Positions 1 through 12,581 of a DNA stretch of 64,000 nucleotides are shown piece after piece. Position numbers and translations under genes: made by a program. This DNA comes from Panagrolaimus kolymaensis (lineage: Eukaryota; Nematoda; Chromadorea; Rhabditida; Panagrolaimidae), in assembly GCA_028622995.1 (NCBI GenBank), contig JAJQJQ010000012.1, positions 1,550,001 to 1,614,000 of the forward strand, written 5' to 3'. Under the pieces are notes generated by a model. It was not told the DNA's origin. It saw only the letters and a program-made list of their open reading frames with translations, and did not search any database. The stretch's first letter is position 1. Every line of letters begins with the position of its first letter.

Positions 1-3000
1 ATGAATTGCTTTATGGGTTTGAAATTTTATAATAAATTTTTATGCCTACGTTTTTTAAATAAAACAAAAGAAATGTTTTCTGATCATTTTGTTTTTTGGC
101 TGATTGAAACAAATCATTTGTAAATTTTTTTATTGACCCCTGGGATATTGGTGAGACGGAAATTGGGAAACATGAAAAGGAAGATCTTTGAGAGATAAAA
201 TTTGATAAAAACAAAAAATGTTTGTAATTTACAGACGAGCGAGCCCTTCGTCGCCAAATTTGATTATAGAAAGTAGGAATAAACAAAACAAAGTTTTTTT
301 TGCGAAATTTTTTTGTTTTTGCATGTTTGTTTTATTTCTGGATTCTGGAACAACAACAAATAAAGAAAAAACAATTCCTTGTTTTAATTTTGGAACTTGA
401 AGTGAAAAATACGATAAGCTAAAAATGGAAAAAGCTAAAAATATATCAGACAATTTAAAAATAGCTTAAGAACAACTGACGCCATCACATCATTTTCTAA
501 AAATGGCTTCAACTTTTTTGTTTCGTTAAACTAAAATTGCGACAAAAATATCACAACAAACATTTTTTTGTGAGACTCGATAATTAAAGATTCCCATATT
601 TCCTCATGAAAGCCCGAATAAAATCTTTAAAAAATATAATAGCAAAAATTTAGACATTAAAAAATCAGTAAATTATTTCACAATATTTGCTAATGAATGA
701 GACGACGACGACATGTCTTTATAAATTGTTAAAGCACGCATGTAAAATAAAATTTTTATGCTGATTCATCCTTCTCTTTATCTATCTAAAGGATGATGAC
801 AAATTTGATAAATTCCTTTGATTTTTTCATTTTTCCCTTTGTACTTTGTGCAACCCGTCAGCCATCCAGCCAGCCATCCAACTAGCGAATGACCAATTGC
901 AATTGATCATTCTATTCCGACAAAGACAATGTTTGACGACGACGTGGTGGCGATGGTCAATCGCCGCTGCATCCAAAATTTCGAAACAAAAAAAGCGCTG
1001 ATAATTTAAAATAAATAAAAAATTCTTTTCTTCTTTTTTTTAAATTCTTTTTCATCTTTTTTTTTATATTTCAAGTAAAGTGCAAAATCTGATCTATGCC
1101 ATTTATAAAATGCTAAAACCTGTTTTTTCTTGGCCTTTTTTACTGTAATTTTTTGTACTTTTTTTCTAAAAATAAAGAAACTATTTTTATTTGCAATTGT
1201 CATATTTTTAATATTAATTATTCGCATGCCTCCCTCTGATTGATTCTAGAATAAAAATCCTTGAAAATATTAACCTTTGAGCATTTGAATTTTTTTTCTT
1301 CATGTTTGATAATGTTTTTTGCGTGATAAATTTGCTATTTTTTGTTTATTTGCAAACAAATTACTTTACTTGTTATCATCAAGTTTTCCTAAGAGATTAC
1401 AAACCGCAAAAAAAAGTTAGAAAAAGTTTTATAAATTTAGGTCATTGCCAAATTTTCTCTTTTTTTGTTGTGATTTATCTGTATTCGCTGAAAAGGTGTT
1501 TTTTGGTTGTTCATGTTCCACTGGAAAAAAATTAATTTTTATTCTTTTGATTTTTTGCCTTTTTTTTCTTGCGATAAAATGACAGATGTTTCAAATACAC
1601 TTTTACACTTTTTGAAACAAAAAGAAAAAAAGCCCACTTAAAAGTTCACTACAGAAATAAATAAAAAAGTAGGCCCACCACTTTTTTAAAATTAACACTT
1701 TTTTCAAACAAAAATTATCGTCTGCCATCTTTTTTGCGAAACTTTCTAAATTAGGAAATTTAGCTTTGCTATCGCTTCATTTATCTGCGAAGGCGCAAGA
1801 AAATCGTAATGTTGGATGTACAATGTTTCCACCACCTCGATAGCGGTGGTTGTGGCACATATACATTGAGACTTATTTCCTTGTGTCCTTCCTTGCGTCA
1901 TTTTACTACTATTGCTCTTCATTTTCTCATTTTAAGCTTTAATTAAACTTTTTCAAAGATAGTTTTAGAAGGTCCTTAAAATAAATGTCAAGAAAGTCTC
2001 GTCTCGCTCTTTTTTGTTGAAATAAACTCCCCTCAGGGCATCTGCGGCATGACTCTCATGTTGTGTCTAAAAACACATTTCCGGTGGCCATTGTTGAAAC
2101 CAGACTACACAACTTAGCAAAAAAATTGCTGAAGTTTAAAAGGTTTTTTTATTGGCATTAATCCAACTAAAAAAAACCTGTCAAATAATTATCTCGCGTC
2201 TAATTCAATTTCTTCGTTCCCTTTTTTTATTAGCAAAAATGCCGAGACGACGACGACAAAGAAACAAATAATATTGTTGCAAAAAGTTTCATAAATAAAA
2301 ACGTGACTATCAAGCTTGCGTGGTTTTTTTCACTAATGCGGAAGCATTCCTCGCTATTTTATTTTTTATCCTATTAAAAAAATTCCTGTTAATATGTATT
2401 ATCAAACTTTTTTAATGTAATATAAAAGTAGTAACAAACTTATAAGGGCAAAAAAAGAAAAGAAAATAAAGAAAGATAAATAAAAGTTTATCACATGTTT
2501 CTTTTTTGTTTGACGATGATGGCGAGGCGATGGCGGATGTTCGTTAAATAAGACATTTACATAAGGAAATAGCGAATGAGCCAAAGGATAAAAAAATGCG
2601 CGGGAAATTATATAATGGCATTTAAACCTTATGGATCTTTTGCTCTTGTAGTTTAGCCTTCTTTGTTTTGCTTTTTACTTCTCCTGGCGATAGTGTAAAA
2701 TCAACTATGGAAAAAATGCTTTTGTGATGACACTCGATTCCTCAAGTTTAGTCATATTTACAATATTTATTTCTAAGGTTATTTTTAGGGTTAAATTAAA
2801 ATAAATTTTATGCATAATTATTCATGAAATTATGTAAGCTACATATTTTGACTACAAATTTTAAACTTTTAAATAATTAATTTAAAAGCAGCGTGCGCAA
2901 AAAAACTTAAAATAGTATTTTGCATCTAAAAGCTGCTATTTTTGGTTTACTAAATTTTCAAAAATAGAAACATTTAAAAACAATTACCCCTCATAAAATT

Positions 3001-6000
3001 ACTGTATCTTTTCTGAAAAAAGAAAAACTTTGCCAAAAGCTTGGTTAATAAATAAAAGGCTTATAAGTTATAACAAACGATTATTTTCATTTCTCATGGG
3101 AAAATTTTATTGGGGGAAAATGTATTTTTTCCATGTATAAAATGCCTTTTTTGTTTTATAGTTATTTTTTATGGCGGATACAAAGACATGAGAAATACAA
3201 GCCTCTGTAATGGCGGTCGCCTGCTTTTTATTTATTTTTTCGGTATCCAAAAAAGATAATTGTATTTGTCTTAAGTTATTAGGATTTACATTTCCACCAA
3301 TCTGTTTTAATTTTTGCCCTTTGACCAAAGGAACATGAAACCTTTTTTATTTTTTTATTATTTTCAGAAACATTAGTACTTTTTTTTTAAATTGCTTATT
3401 TGCGATTGGTCAAACTACAATTTTTTAAAGTGAAATTTTTTTATTGAAAAAGTAAATTTAAAATTTTTAACGAGCTTTTTTTTTATAAAAAGCATGTGCA
3501 ATGTAAGTTCAAACTTCAAAAAAAAGTTAAAAAAACTTAAGAGATTTGTCTGAAATTAAAGTGCTTGTTAATCATGCAAAATTTGTTAGAAAAAAAAGCT
3601 TTATTTCTACAAACAGTAAACAGGAAATGGAAAAAAAGTAAAATATGTAAGTTTACCTACGATGCTATGGAAATACTGTAGCCCAGTAATCATATAATTT
3701 TGTTTAACTATTTCTTCGGGTTTTGTGTTTCGTTCTGTGGACGTTAAAGCTAGGTTAATATACTCTAAGCTTCGATTAACATAGTTTCTTCCTTTAAATA
3801 TTGCTAAAAAATTTAGGAGCGTCGTAATCTTTTAACTTTAATTATTTTATCCATCTTTAAGGGTTCAATAAGTTTTGGCAAAGTAATTTACGAAATAGTA
3901 AAGTAATAATAATCCCTACATAAAAAAAACTAATGTGACTGGCACCAAAATTCTTTTCTTTTAAAAAAATTGTATTTCCCTCATTTTTTATGGCTTAAAC
4001 TTTTTTCTCCTTCATGTTGGTGGTGGATGCTTCTTGCTTGTTTGATGATGATGATGATTACATGTCATTATGACACTTATTTTCCTCCCAAAAACTCCAA
4101 ATAGCTATGACATTTAGCTTCAATTCCATCCTCCATCCGCCACCACTACCATGGACTTTTTTTTTCGCGCATACATTCAAAGAAATGCCATCGACAATTT
4201 CGCCGTTGTCGTCGTCGTCAAAAAAAGCAGCTAAAGCCTTAGTCCTCTCATTTTTTTAATAAAGTAAAACAAAATTAAAACCATGCTTTTTAGGAACATT
4301 TTTTGGTTAAATAATTACCCCTCTTTTTTTGGGCGAAGTGGAGAAGGAGTAGTAATAATGGAATGTTGCCATTTTTTGACGACTTTGTGGAGGGCCATGC
4401 ATGAATGAATGGCGTCATCACCACCGCCATCGCCCGGCTATTTTAATGATAATGGGTTTAAAATGGCATAAAAAAAACTACGTAACAACTTTTTTTTATT
4501 ACTACTACTGATGATGCTGTTAATGAGAGGCCAAGGAATGACCATTACTTAACCTTTAGTTGACATTACTCTTTTTAGTTCCCTAAGAAAGCATTCAAGC
4601 TTTTTAAGTATTCTTTCACCACTTTTTTTTTTGTTAATTTATTAGTTAACGAGTACAGTTACGGTATCTAGGGATGGCGTCTTTGTTAATAAAAAAAAGG
4701 CTACGAGGACGAAAGTACCATTCAATGAGTCAAAAGCCTTTAAGATGAAGATAGAAAAAAAAAGAAAGTAGTACCTGTCACATAATGACTAACTTTAGAT
4801 AAAATATGTTGCAAATAAATACATAAGTAGCAGTCTTTTTTTCTTTTTTTTTCTTCTTAAATCCCTAGAATGAAAGCTTACCATAATCCATGATCCTCTT
4901 ACTGCTACTGCTCGTGAGATTATAATTTTTTATAGGTGTTATTTCCGTTACTCATATTTGTATGTATAATATATTCATTTTCCACGTGAGTGAAACTTTT
5001 TTTTCATAGCTTTGCAAAAAAACAAAAAACAATACATATAAAAAAATTGCTGCTCCGAGAAAAACAAATAACATAACGTGTTAGAAAAAAATAAATAATA
5101 TAATACCACAAAAAACAATGCAAAAAAAGTTTGGAATTGAAAAACTTAACAGCAACAAAAAATAATACAAAAAACAAAAACTTTTATTTTTTATTTTTAA
5201 TAATTTTCTCTGTTTTTTATAATTTTGCTTACTGTAGCGATGATGATGAATGAGTAAATCCGTTTGTTTTTGATGCATCAAAGTTTGGGAAATTAAAATA
5301 AGTTTTAAAATAGCTTTTTTTTATTTTCTGCTTCATTCGCTTAATTTTTTTTACGTTTTCTTTGTTAACTTAAAAAAAAGAAAGCATTGTTCCTATGCTT
5401 ATAAGCCATTATGAAAAGAAGCAGAAATAAATAAAAGAGATTGTGTAAATAGGATCTCGATTTTTATTAAAGTACAAAAGCTGTTTTTTTTATATGAAAT
5501 TAAAAATTGAATTTCTTCTGCAGATATGTATGTACCAATATTTACAAAAAAATCCTTCTGGCACATGAGTTTTTTTAGTGGAATCACTTTCAATGTGGAA
5601 AATTTTTAAAATGCAATTTTGGGTTTTTGTCGTTTTTAAATTAAAAAGGTAGCGAAAGTTAATGGAAAAAGCATAGTAGTCATCTTTTTTGCTCCTTTGC
5701 TCCATTTTATCGTATTCAACTCTATGAGCAATTTAAATAAATTACTAAAGCAGATGAAAAAAAGTTGTAAGCAAGACATCCAGCGTGGGTTATTTTGTTG
5801 TTAGTATGTTGTTGAATTTGTGAAAGGAAAGAGTAGGTTCAAAACATCTCATTAAAATTATAAACTTATGATTTGTAAAATTCTTACTACTACTACTGCT
5901 ATTAACCATCCATCTGCTGCATGTTTATATATGTAGTTTAAGCGATCATGATGTTTGAAATTTATAAACTTAAATTGTTTACTTAATCATGCACATATGC

Positions 6001-9000
6001 CTTGTTTGCTGAAACGACAGTTTATAACAATTTAAACATGCATTTTAGCAGCGTAAAATCCTATAGTCATCTAATGTAAGTTTCTTATAATTGGAGAAAT
6101 AAGTTGCTTAGAAGAAGAAGAAAAAATGATAACGCGAAAAGGTTTTTATGAGTAAGAAAAAAATTACCATTATGTTAGAAGTTTTCGATCTTATTAAGTT
6201 TTACTTTTACTGCTTTAATGGAAATGTTTCACTTTCTGGTTCCGTTTAACTCTTTAGTATTGAAACTATTATAACAAGTTAAGCAGCGATATTCAACGGT
6301 TTTTTTGTTAATTTTTTTTTCTTCACATTATTACAAACAACAAAGTCCACGATAAATAACCCCATACATCATTTTTATTTAATTATTAAACTATTCTCTT
6401 CTTAATTTATTTCATTTCATTCACATAATATGCAATAATATACTAAACATGCATTTTCAAAACTGCAAAACCGGCTTTGACCCTTCTTCATTCATTTTTT
6501 TTTTCTTCATTGTTGTTTCAAGTGATCAAAATCAAATTAGTTTTTTTTAATTTCTCTCTCTTTCTAAACCACCACCGCAAAAAATAAATAAATAAAGAAA
6601 AATCGGGAAAATTCTAAAATATACAAAATATCTCAAAGTTTCTTGAACTTTGAATTAAATTTGAGAAGAATAATGTGGTCTCCTATTTTGATTTTTTGCC
6701 CCACACTGCTACTGCTGCAATTAAATGTTTTTTTTTGCGGAAGTTTAGTTTTTTTTTAAATAAGTGCTATATTAAAAACCTTGTTAAATGTTTTTTTGTT
6801 TGCTGTACTACATAGATACATTCATTCCCATGTAATATAAGAGTCTTAAAAACAGTTCTTTAAATGTTAAAACTAAAAAACATTAATAACAATTTTTTTT
6901 TTTAACGAAGGTTCTTAAAACTACAAAAAGAAAAAACATTTGTATCTCAGAAAAAAAAGAAAAAAAGTAAAGAATACAAAAAACAAAATCCTCTCTTTCT
7001 TAAAAAAAAGACCCTTTTGTTTTAATATATTTCAAGTAAAAAAAATCTACCCAGAAGTTTTTCTTTTTTATACTTTTAACATTATTAATTAGTTTTTTTT
7101 TCTTTCGTCGTAGTAAAAAAAACCAGATAAGATGGATTTACCAGGCAGGGAATACATTTACACATACCCAAATATAAGAGGTTTACGTACATAAAAAAAA
7201 GTCAGCTTGCTTTCGACACCCAGGAAAAATTAGTAATTAATTTGTCATTGACGATAAAAAAAGAAAGAAAAAATCTCTAAAGAATTACAGATACTTTTTT
7301 TACTTTTTCTTAAAATCCTTCGAAAGTGGATAAAAAACACCAAAATACATAGATAATTTTTTCTGTAAAAAACTTCTTAAGTAAAAAAAATGGGGATAAT
7401 AAAGTGAATGATTAGTTATCGAGTGTGTAGTCAGTCATTTACGGATTCTATGGCGTGAATGTGTGAGTGCAAAAGATATCATAGAGCCCATGTTAGGATA
7501 AAAATAAAACCAATTTAGAAATATTAAAAAACAAAAAAACAAAAGGCTAAATATTAACGGAAGAAAAAAGAAAAAAATTTGTATTACAATGAAAAAAAAA
7601 CATCTAACATGAAAGTATACTACAGTAAAAGAAATAATTTTTAAAAGTCACATGAAAATACAAAAAAATTTGCGAAAATGTGGTTGTACATTTCAAAAAT
7701 CTATTTTTTGTTGTTATTTTTTAATTTTAAATTTTGCAAGAATACCTTTTTTTATTTTAATAATATTTAAAAAAATCAAATGTACTAACAATTAAAATGG
7801 AAAAAAAATTGGTGGAAGTTTTTTTCCAGAAAAACAAGTATTTAGAAATCGCATTTTTTTCGCTGTTGAGAAGAAGGTTACGGTACGGTATTTTTAACTG
7901 TATATGCTTATGATAAAGTTGCCTCATGTTAGTGATTTCCGTTTTCTGTTCTTTGTTCAAGGATACGTTTAAACAATGGAAAAAGGAAACGTCGAAAACT
8001 ATTCATAATTTCTAAAAATGATAAAAACTTTCGAATAATGCAACAACTAAAAAGCGTTTAGAGCAATAATTGACTGTTGCTGGGCATTCTACCAAAAGGT
8101 TTGTCATTGTTTTTTTTTAATTTCAGTTTTGCATTATTCACTTTTCGGATCTTTGGAATAAAGTAATATGAAGATGAGAGAAAGCTTTTTGATTCAATAA
8201 TGAACAGTTAGACATAAATATTAACTATCAATGCAAAATTAATGGCAAGCATTTCCCATAGCTCTTCTTGCTAAAATTTTAAGATAAAAAATGGCGTATT
8301 TGTTCTCATCAATAGTTTTTGTAAATTTCATTTTATTTTATAATTTAGCTCCGAAAGGTTAATGACTAGAGCCCAAATTTATTATTCTTATTTTTATTCT
8401 TTCTATAACCTTTTTGATTTACACCTTTTCTTCTAACAAGTTTAAGAAAAATTTTGTCACATTTTTTTATTCTTGCAAATTTTATGCGAATTTTTTTATG
8501 GCGTTTATAAACTGATTGAATTTATCTTAACTTGATGGGTTTTATTATTTAAAAGTGATCATTTGGCTTTTTTTATAAATTTAATATTTCACGAATTGAG
8601 TAGGTTATTGAGATTTGTAGCCAATTTTCCTTTTAACAAACAAAACAAAAGCTGTCATTATTTTAAAGCTTGAATATAAGATTGCATTATGTTTTTGCAA
8701 AAAATGCTATTTATTTATTCCAAATAATATATATAATAATAATAGTTTAGAAAACACAAAGTAATGCCTTTTTTTGTTTGCAAAACATGTAATTTCTAAA
8801 AATCATGAGACAGTATTAAAAAAAAGCTTCAACACCACCATCACACACACAATTTCACAAAAGAAAAAAAACCTACATACTTATTACATTTTTTAATAAC
8901 AAAAAAACAAACACAAAAAAAAGACGAAAAAAGAAAAAAATAGTTAGGTTAATCCTACAGTAAACTCGCGAATACATAAATAGTATAAAAGTTTAGGTAA

Positions 9001-11645
9001 GTAAGTAAATACAACAATACATCACAATACCGTAACATATTCATCCTCTGATGCGTAAAAAACACATATGTAATATTTTATTAATCAAAGTAATAAATTA
9101 TTACGTATTTGAGAAAGAGAAAAAGAGAAAGAAAGAATTAAAAGTTTAATAATACGTAGTTACTACTTCTCCGGTAAATGAACTTTCCACACATATCATC
9201 TAAATCACTCAAGCAAATCAGTGTCATGCCACAAAATTTGTGATACAACAATTAATATAGTTTTTTTCTTCTCATTTTTTTATTCGCCCTCAAAATTTTC
9301 TACGTCAAAGATTTTTCAAGCCTCAAGCTTTAAAAGAAGAGGAGGATTGTTAAAGAAGAAAGCTTCTTTCTTTTTTTTGCAATTTTTAGCTGCTTTTATG
9401 TCGTCATCAAAAAAATAATAAAATAATAAACTTTATTAAATATTTATAATTTTATAATCCACTACCCAAAATTTTATTATAAAAATAAACCTTTTAGTTT
9501 AGTGGAAAGCAATTTATAGCTTGCTTTTAATTTTATTTAGGGTCAACGAAGAATAAAAAAATAATTATAAAAACTAAACGATTATTAATTAATAAAAAAA
9601 ATAATTACATTTTCTTTTGTCAGTCAGAATCCGCGCGCTTGTTTTTTTTCTCCTTCAACTCGCCTCGTTAGACACAAATCTCTCATCTCATTTAATTTCA
9701 CTTATTACTTACGACGTCGACAACGACTTTTCCGACAATGATAGTTGTTAGCCTTTTTTATTTGAGAAATGAACGGATGTGAACAAGCATTTTTATTATA
9801 TTTTTTAGACGTTAAAATAGGAAATATGCACTTATATCTTTAAGAAACAACAATCATCACAGCTTTTTTTAGTTATAGTTTTACTTTTTTTCCTCAAAAA
9901 ATTAAACAATCGAAATGAGAGCCAGAAAAAAAAGAAGATAAAAGGTTTTTTATTATGCGAAGTTGAGGCCAAAAATAATTTTCAAAGATCAGAAAATCAC
10001 AAGGTTTTTTTTTATTTTAACAAATCAAAGTTTTATATCATTTTTTTATCAAGGCAAAAAAATTTACGAACCTATAAAAAAGCTATTTTAATGCGATGTC
10101 GGTGATCAGAGCTCTGAAACCATATAGTAAAAAAAAGTTGTAAAAACCTTCCTTTTTTTAGTTTTATCTTTTTTCTTTTTTTTTTGTGTGTTTCTTTTTT
10201 TATTATATTTTTGTTTTTGATTTCACAAAATTTCATCAATCAAACGTTAGTTATATTATTATCTCTTTTCTTCAAACCATCTGATTTTTCCGTTTTTTTG
10301 TTTGTTTTTGGATTGCCGAAGCGAAATTTTGAAGGTTGATGAAGAACAGGATGTTGCTTCCTTCCCTTCCTTGACCTCATTTTTTTCCGTCATCATTTAT
10401 TGTTTTTTTAGGCTGACTGTTTTATACTTACGTAATTTAAAAATGAAAATCTGGAACTGCGATGCATTCATAAATAAATGGGATGAGTTGAGCCGAGCCG
10501 GGCGGGAGAAAACGAAGGAAGTACTTATGTAAGGATCGCCAAATTGCGCAATATAAACCTGCTTGGGTCCATCCATTCACATTTATTTTATTCATCTCCT
10601 AACTGCTTATGCTTAGTTGGTGGCATTTTCGAACAGTTACTTACTCCCAAAAAAAATTCCACCTGTTTCGATATTTTTTAAAATTAGAGTGGGATTTCTT
10701 AATTTTTTATTTTAAAAAATGTTGCTTTTTTAAATAGTCTTAAAACGTCACAAAATAAATAAAAAACGAGACCCGCTGACAGAACAGCAGCTGAAATTAA
10801 ATGTCATATTTAAAAAAAAAGTAAAACCTTTTTTTACACCCATCATAAATTTTGTCTAGGTTATTACCCACCTCCTTCTCCTCTGTTTCCCGATTTTTTC
10901 GGTGATGATGATCACTGCTTTCTTTCCTTTTTTGCATCATCGACGTCGTTAAGTAAGACGCTAGCAAATAAATTTAATTTCCAACGCGATTTCGTAATAT
11001 CACAGACATAGTTTGATTCTTTGTCTCTCATCACCTTATAATCGGTGCAGATATTTTTGTTTCCCACATCAGATTTTTTTGTTGCTGCTTGCAGAAACAA
11101 AAGTTTAAAACATTAAAAAAAGCAAGCAAGCTAAAAGGACTTTGACCAAAAGTCATCATTACACATCGCGGCCACATCCTTTTTTGTTTTTTGTTATATT
11201 TGAATTTAGCATCATTTTATTATAGGATGGGAAAATAATTTTTGTCTGTCTATACATTTTTTCACATTTGCGAACGAAGGATTTTTCTAGATTTTTAGGG
11301 TTGATTCATCAAATTTGGGGTTCCAAATTGAAATCATTTTGTGGGTGCCATTATTTAATAAGCTTTTGGCGGTCGTCTTTTTTTGTACCATTTTTAAACC
11401 TTTCTATTTTCTTCTGCCATGTTCTAAAGCCATGGGTTTAAAGGTGCACTTCCTTGCTTATTAAACATCACATTCCTTAAATTTACAAATTTTTTTACTT
11501 TTTTTTCTTCTTCTGTTTTTTACAACTAACATTCCGGTATTTAGATTTTTTTCAACAATTTTTTTTATATCCTCAAAAAAGAGGTGCAGATTGTATAAAG
11601 CTGCTTTTTTCCTTTTCTTTTCCTTCTTTTTTTGTTTTTTACCCT
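1..11645. other. Gene-poor A/T-rich region, no supported gene
   Basis: No open frame here looks like a real exon: the frames are short, built from A/T homopolymer codons (Phe, Lys, Asn, Ile) and lack flanking splice sites with protein-like content. The stretch holds many poly-A/poly-T runs and short trinucleotide runs, such as GAT repeats near 4043-4058 and ACG/GTC clusters near 700, 937 and 4207. A more complex patch of unknown nature lies at about 3650-3830. No tRNA or other RNA gene was recognised. It could be regulatory DNA, or intron of a gene whose exons lie to the left; neither can be decided from the window. Confidence 0.6.
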
Positions 11646-11690
11646 GCTCCGCCCTTAAGCAAGCTCTCCTTCTCCTCACTGGGGCGGAGC
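11646..11690. promoter_or_regulatory. GC-rich inverted repeat upstream of first Ly6-like gene
   Basis: GCTCCGCCC at 11646-11654 is followed 27 bases later by its exact reverse complement GGGCGGAGC at 11682-11690. It lies about 280 bp upstream of the start codon and about 220 bp upstream of an acceptor-like site at 11912-11913. The downstream paralogue has the same element at a matching distance. The arms contain the GC-box core GGGCGG, so paired Sp1/KLF-type binding is one reading; a hairpin is another. Function is inferred only from the repetition. Confidence 0.55.
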
Positions 11691-11970
11691 AAACATAGCC
11701 GTACTGCCCTTTTTTGAAATAGCATTTAATGGGCTCGTTTGCAACGCTACTTTGCTTCATTCGATGCCTTGACTTCGACGGCAAGAAGTACCTTGTCGTC
11801 TGAAATATTCAAAATTCATTTTATTGTTAATGTTTTTTTGCCGTGAAAAAAAAAACAACGTTCATTTGAAAAAAATGTTTCTTTACTTTACTGATTGGAT
11901 TTATTTTTTTTAGGTAACCCAAATAGCTCCTTCAGCAACTAACTTTATTTTATTTATAAATAATCAAAAA
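11691..11970. other. Presumed 5' region of first Ly6-like gene
   Basis: A/T-rich DNA between the GC inverted repeat and the start codon. It includes a T-rich acceptor-like site ending in AG at 11912-11913, followed by GTAAC. This could be a trans-splice acceptor or the 3' end of a 5'-UTR intron. The second paralogue has an equivalent site at 15391-15392 followed by GTAAT. Confidence 0.45.
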
Positions 11971-12581
11971 ATGAATTCATTCGTAAATTCTCTCTGCAGA
12001 CCCATTCTTTTTACACTTATAATTTTGGCAATTTCTTATCAAAGAAGTTTAGCTTTGACATGTTACGATGACACTGATGTAAGTTTTAATTCACCCATTT
12101 TTCTGTCAGATGTCTAATTTTACTATTATTTTTTTAGGGTGAAATGAGACTAGTCAGTAATGATGAATGGAATTTCTGTACTTTAATTCCTGAAAGTAAT
12201 GTTAACAGTGTAACCGGTGGAAGAGTATCAGGCCTTAGTTCAGCTAATGATGATATCGCACCTTATATGTTAGCCTTTGGTAATAGCGATGAAAAATATC
12301 AAGTTCTTTCTATGTGCATTTATGAGGTAAGCATCCATCATCATTATTTATTTTTTTCGTATAGCTAGCTAGCTGGTTTTCCTGTGACGTATTTTTCTTT
12401 TACTTATTATCTTTTTTAATTATAGAAGTATGACTTCCGCTCATTTTCACCTAAATTTCAAGTGCCCGAACTTCTTTTCCGTTGTGTCTGTAATTATGAT
12501 AAATGTAATGAAAGAACTACATTTGAACATTATTTACATAATCTTGCTCAAAAGCCTACTCCATCGCAGTTACAGCATTAA
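11971..12581 (+). CDS. Small secreted cysteine-rich protein, Ly6/ET-module-like (paralogue 1)
   Basis: Three exons (11971-12078, 12138-12326, 12426-12581) join in phase 0 to give 150 residues. The first 29 or so form a signal peptide with a hydrophobic core (ILFTLIILAISY), so the mature protein should begin near LTCYDD. The mature part has six cysteines and ends in CVCNYDKCNE, a C-x-C-x4-C-N signature resembling the last cysteines of Ly6/three-finger or nematode ET-module proteins; that family placement is tentative. No transmembrane helix or obvious GPI signal is present, so a secreted product is likeliest. Exons 1 and 2 have exactly the same lengths (108 and 189 bp) as in the neighbour at 15.5 kb, showing a tandem duplication. 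An AATAAA follows closely after the stop codon. Ligand and role are unknown. Confidence 0.85.

Noticed and set aside
11461..11784. 107-codon minus-strand frame with Arg/Lys-rich start and CYFKKGQYGYVC
   Set aside because: It runs through the GC inverted repeat and a poly-Lys stretch made from T-runs; probably incidental.
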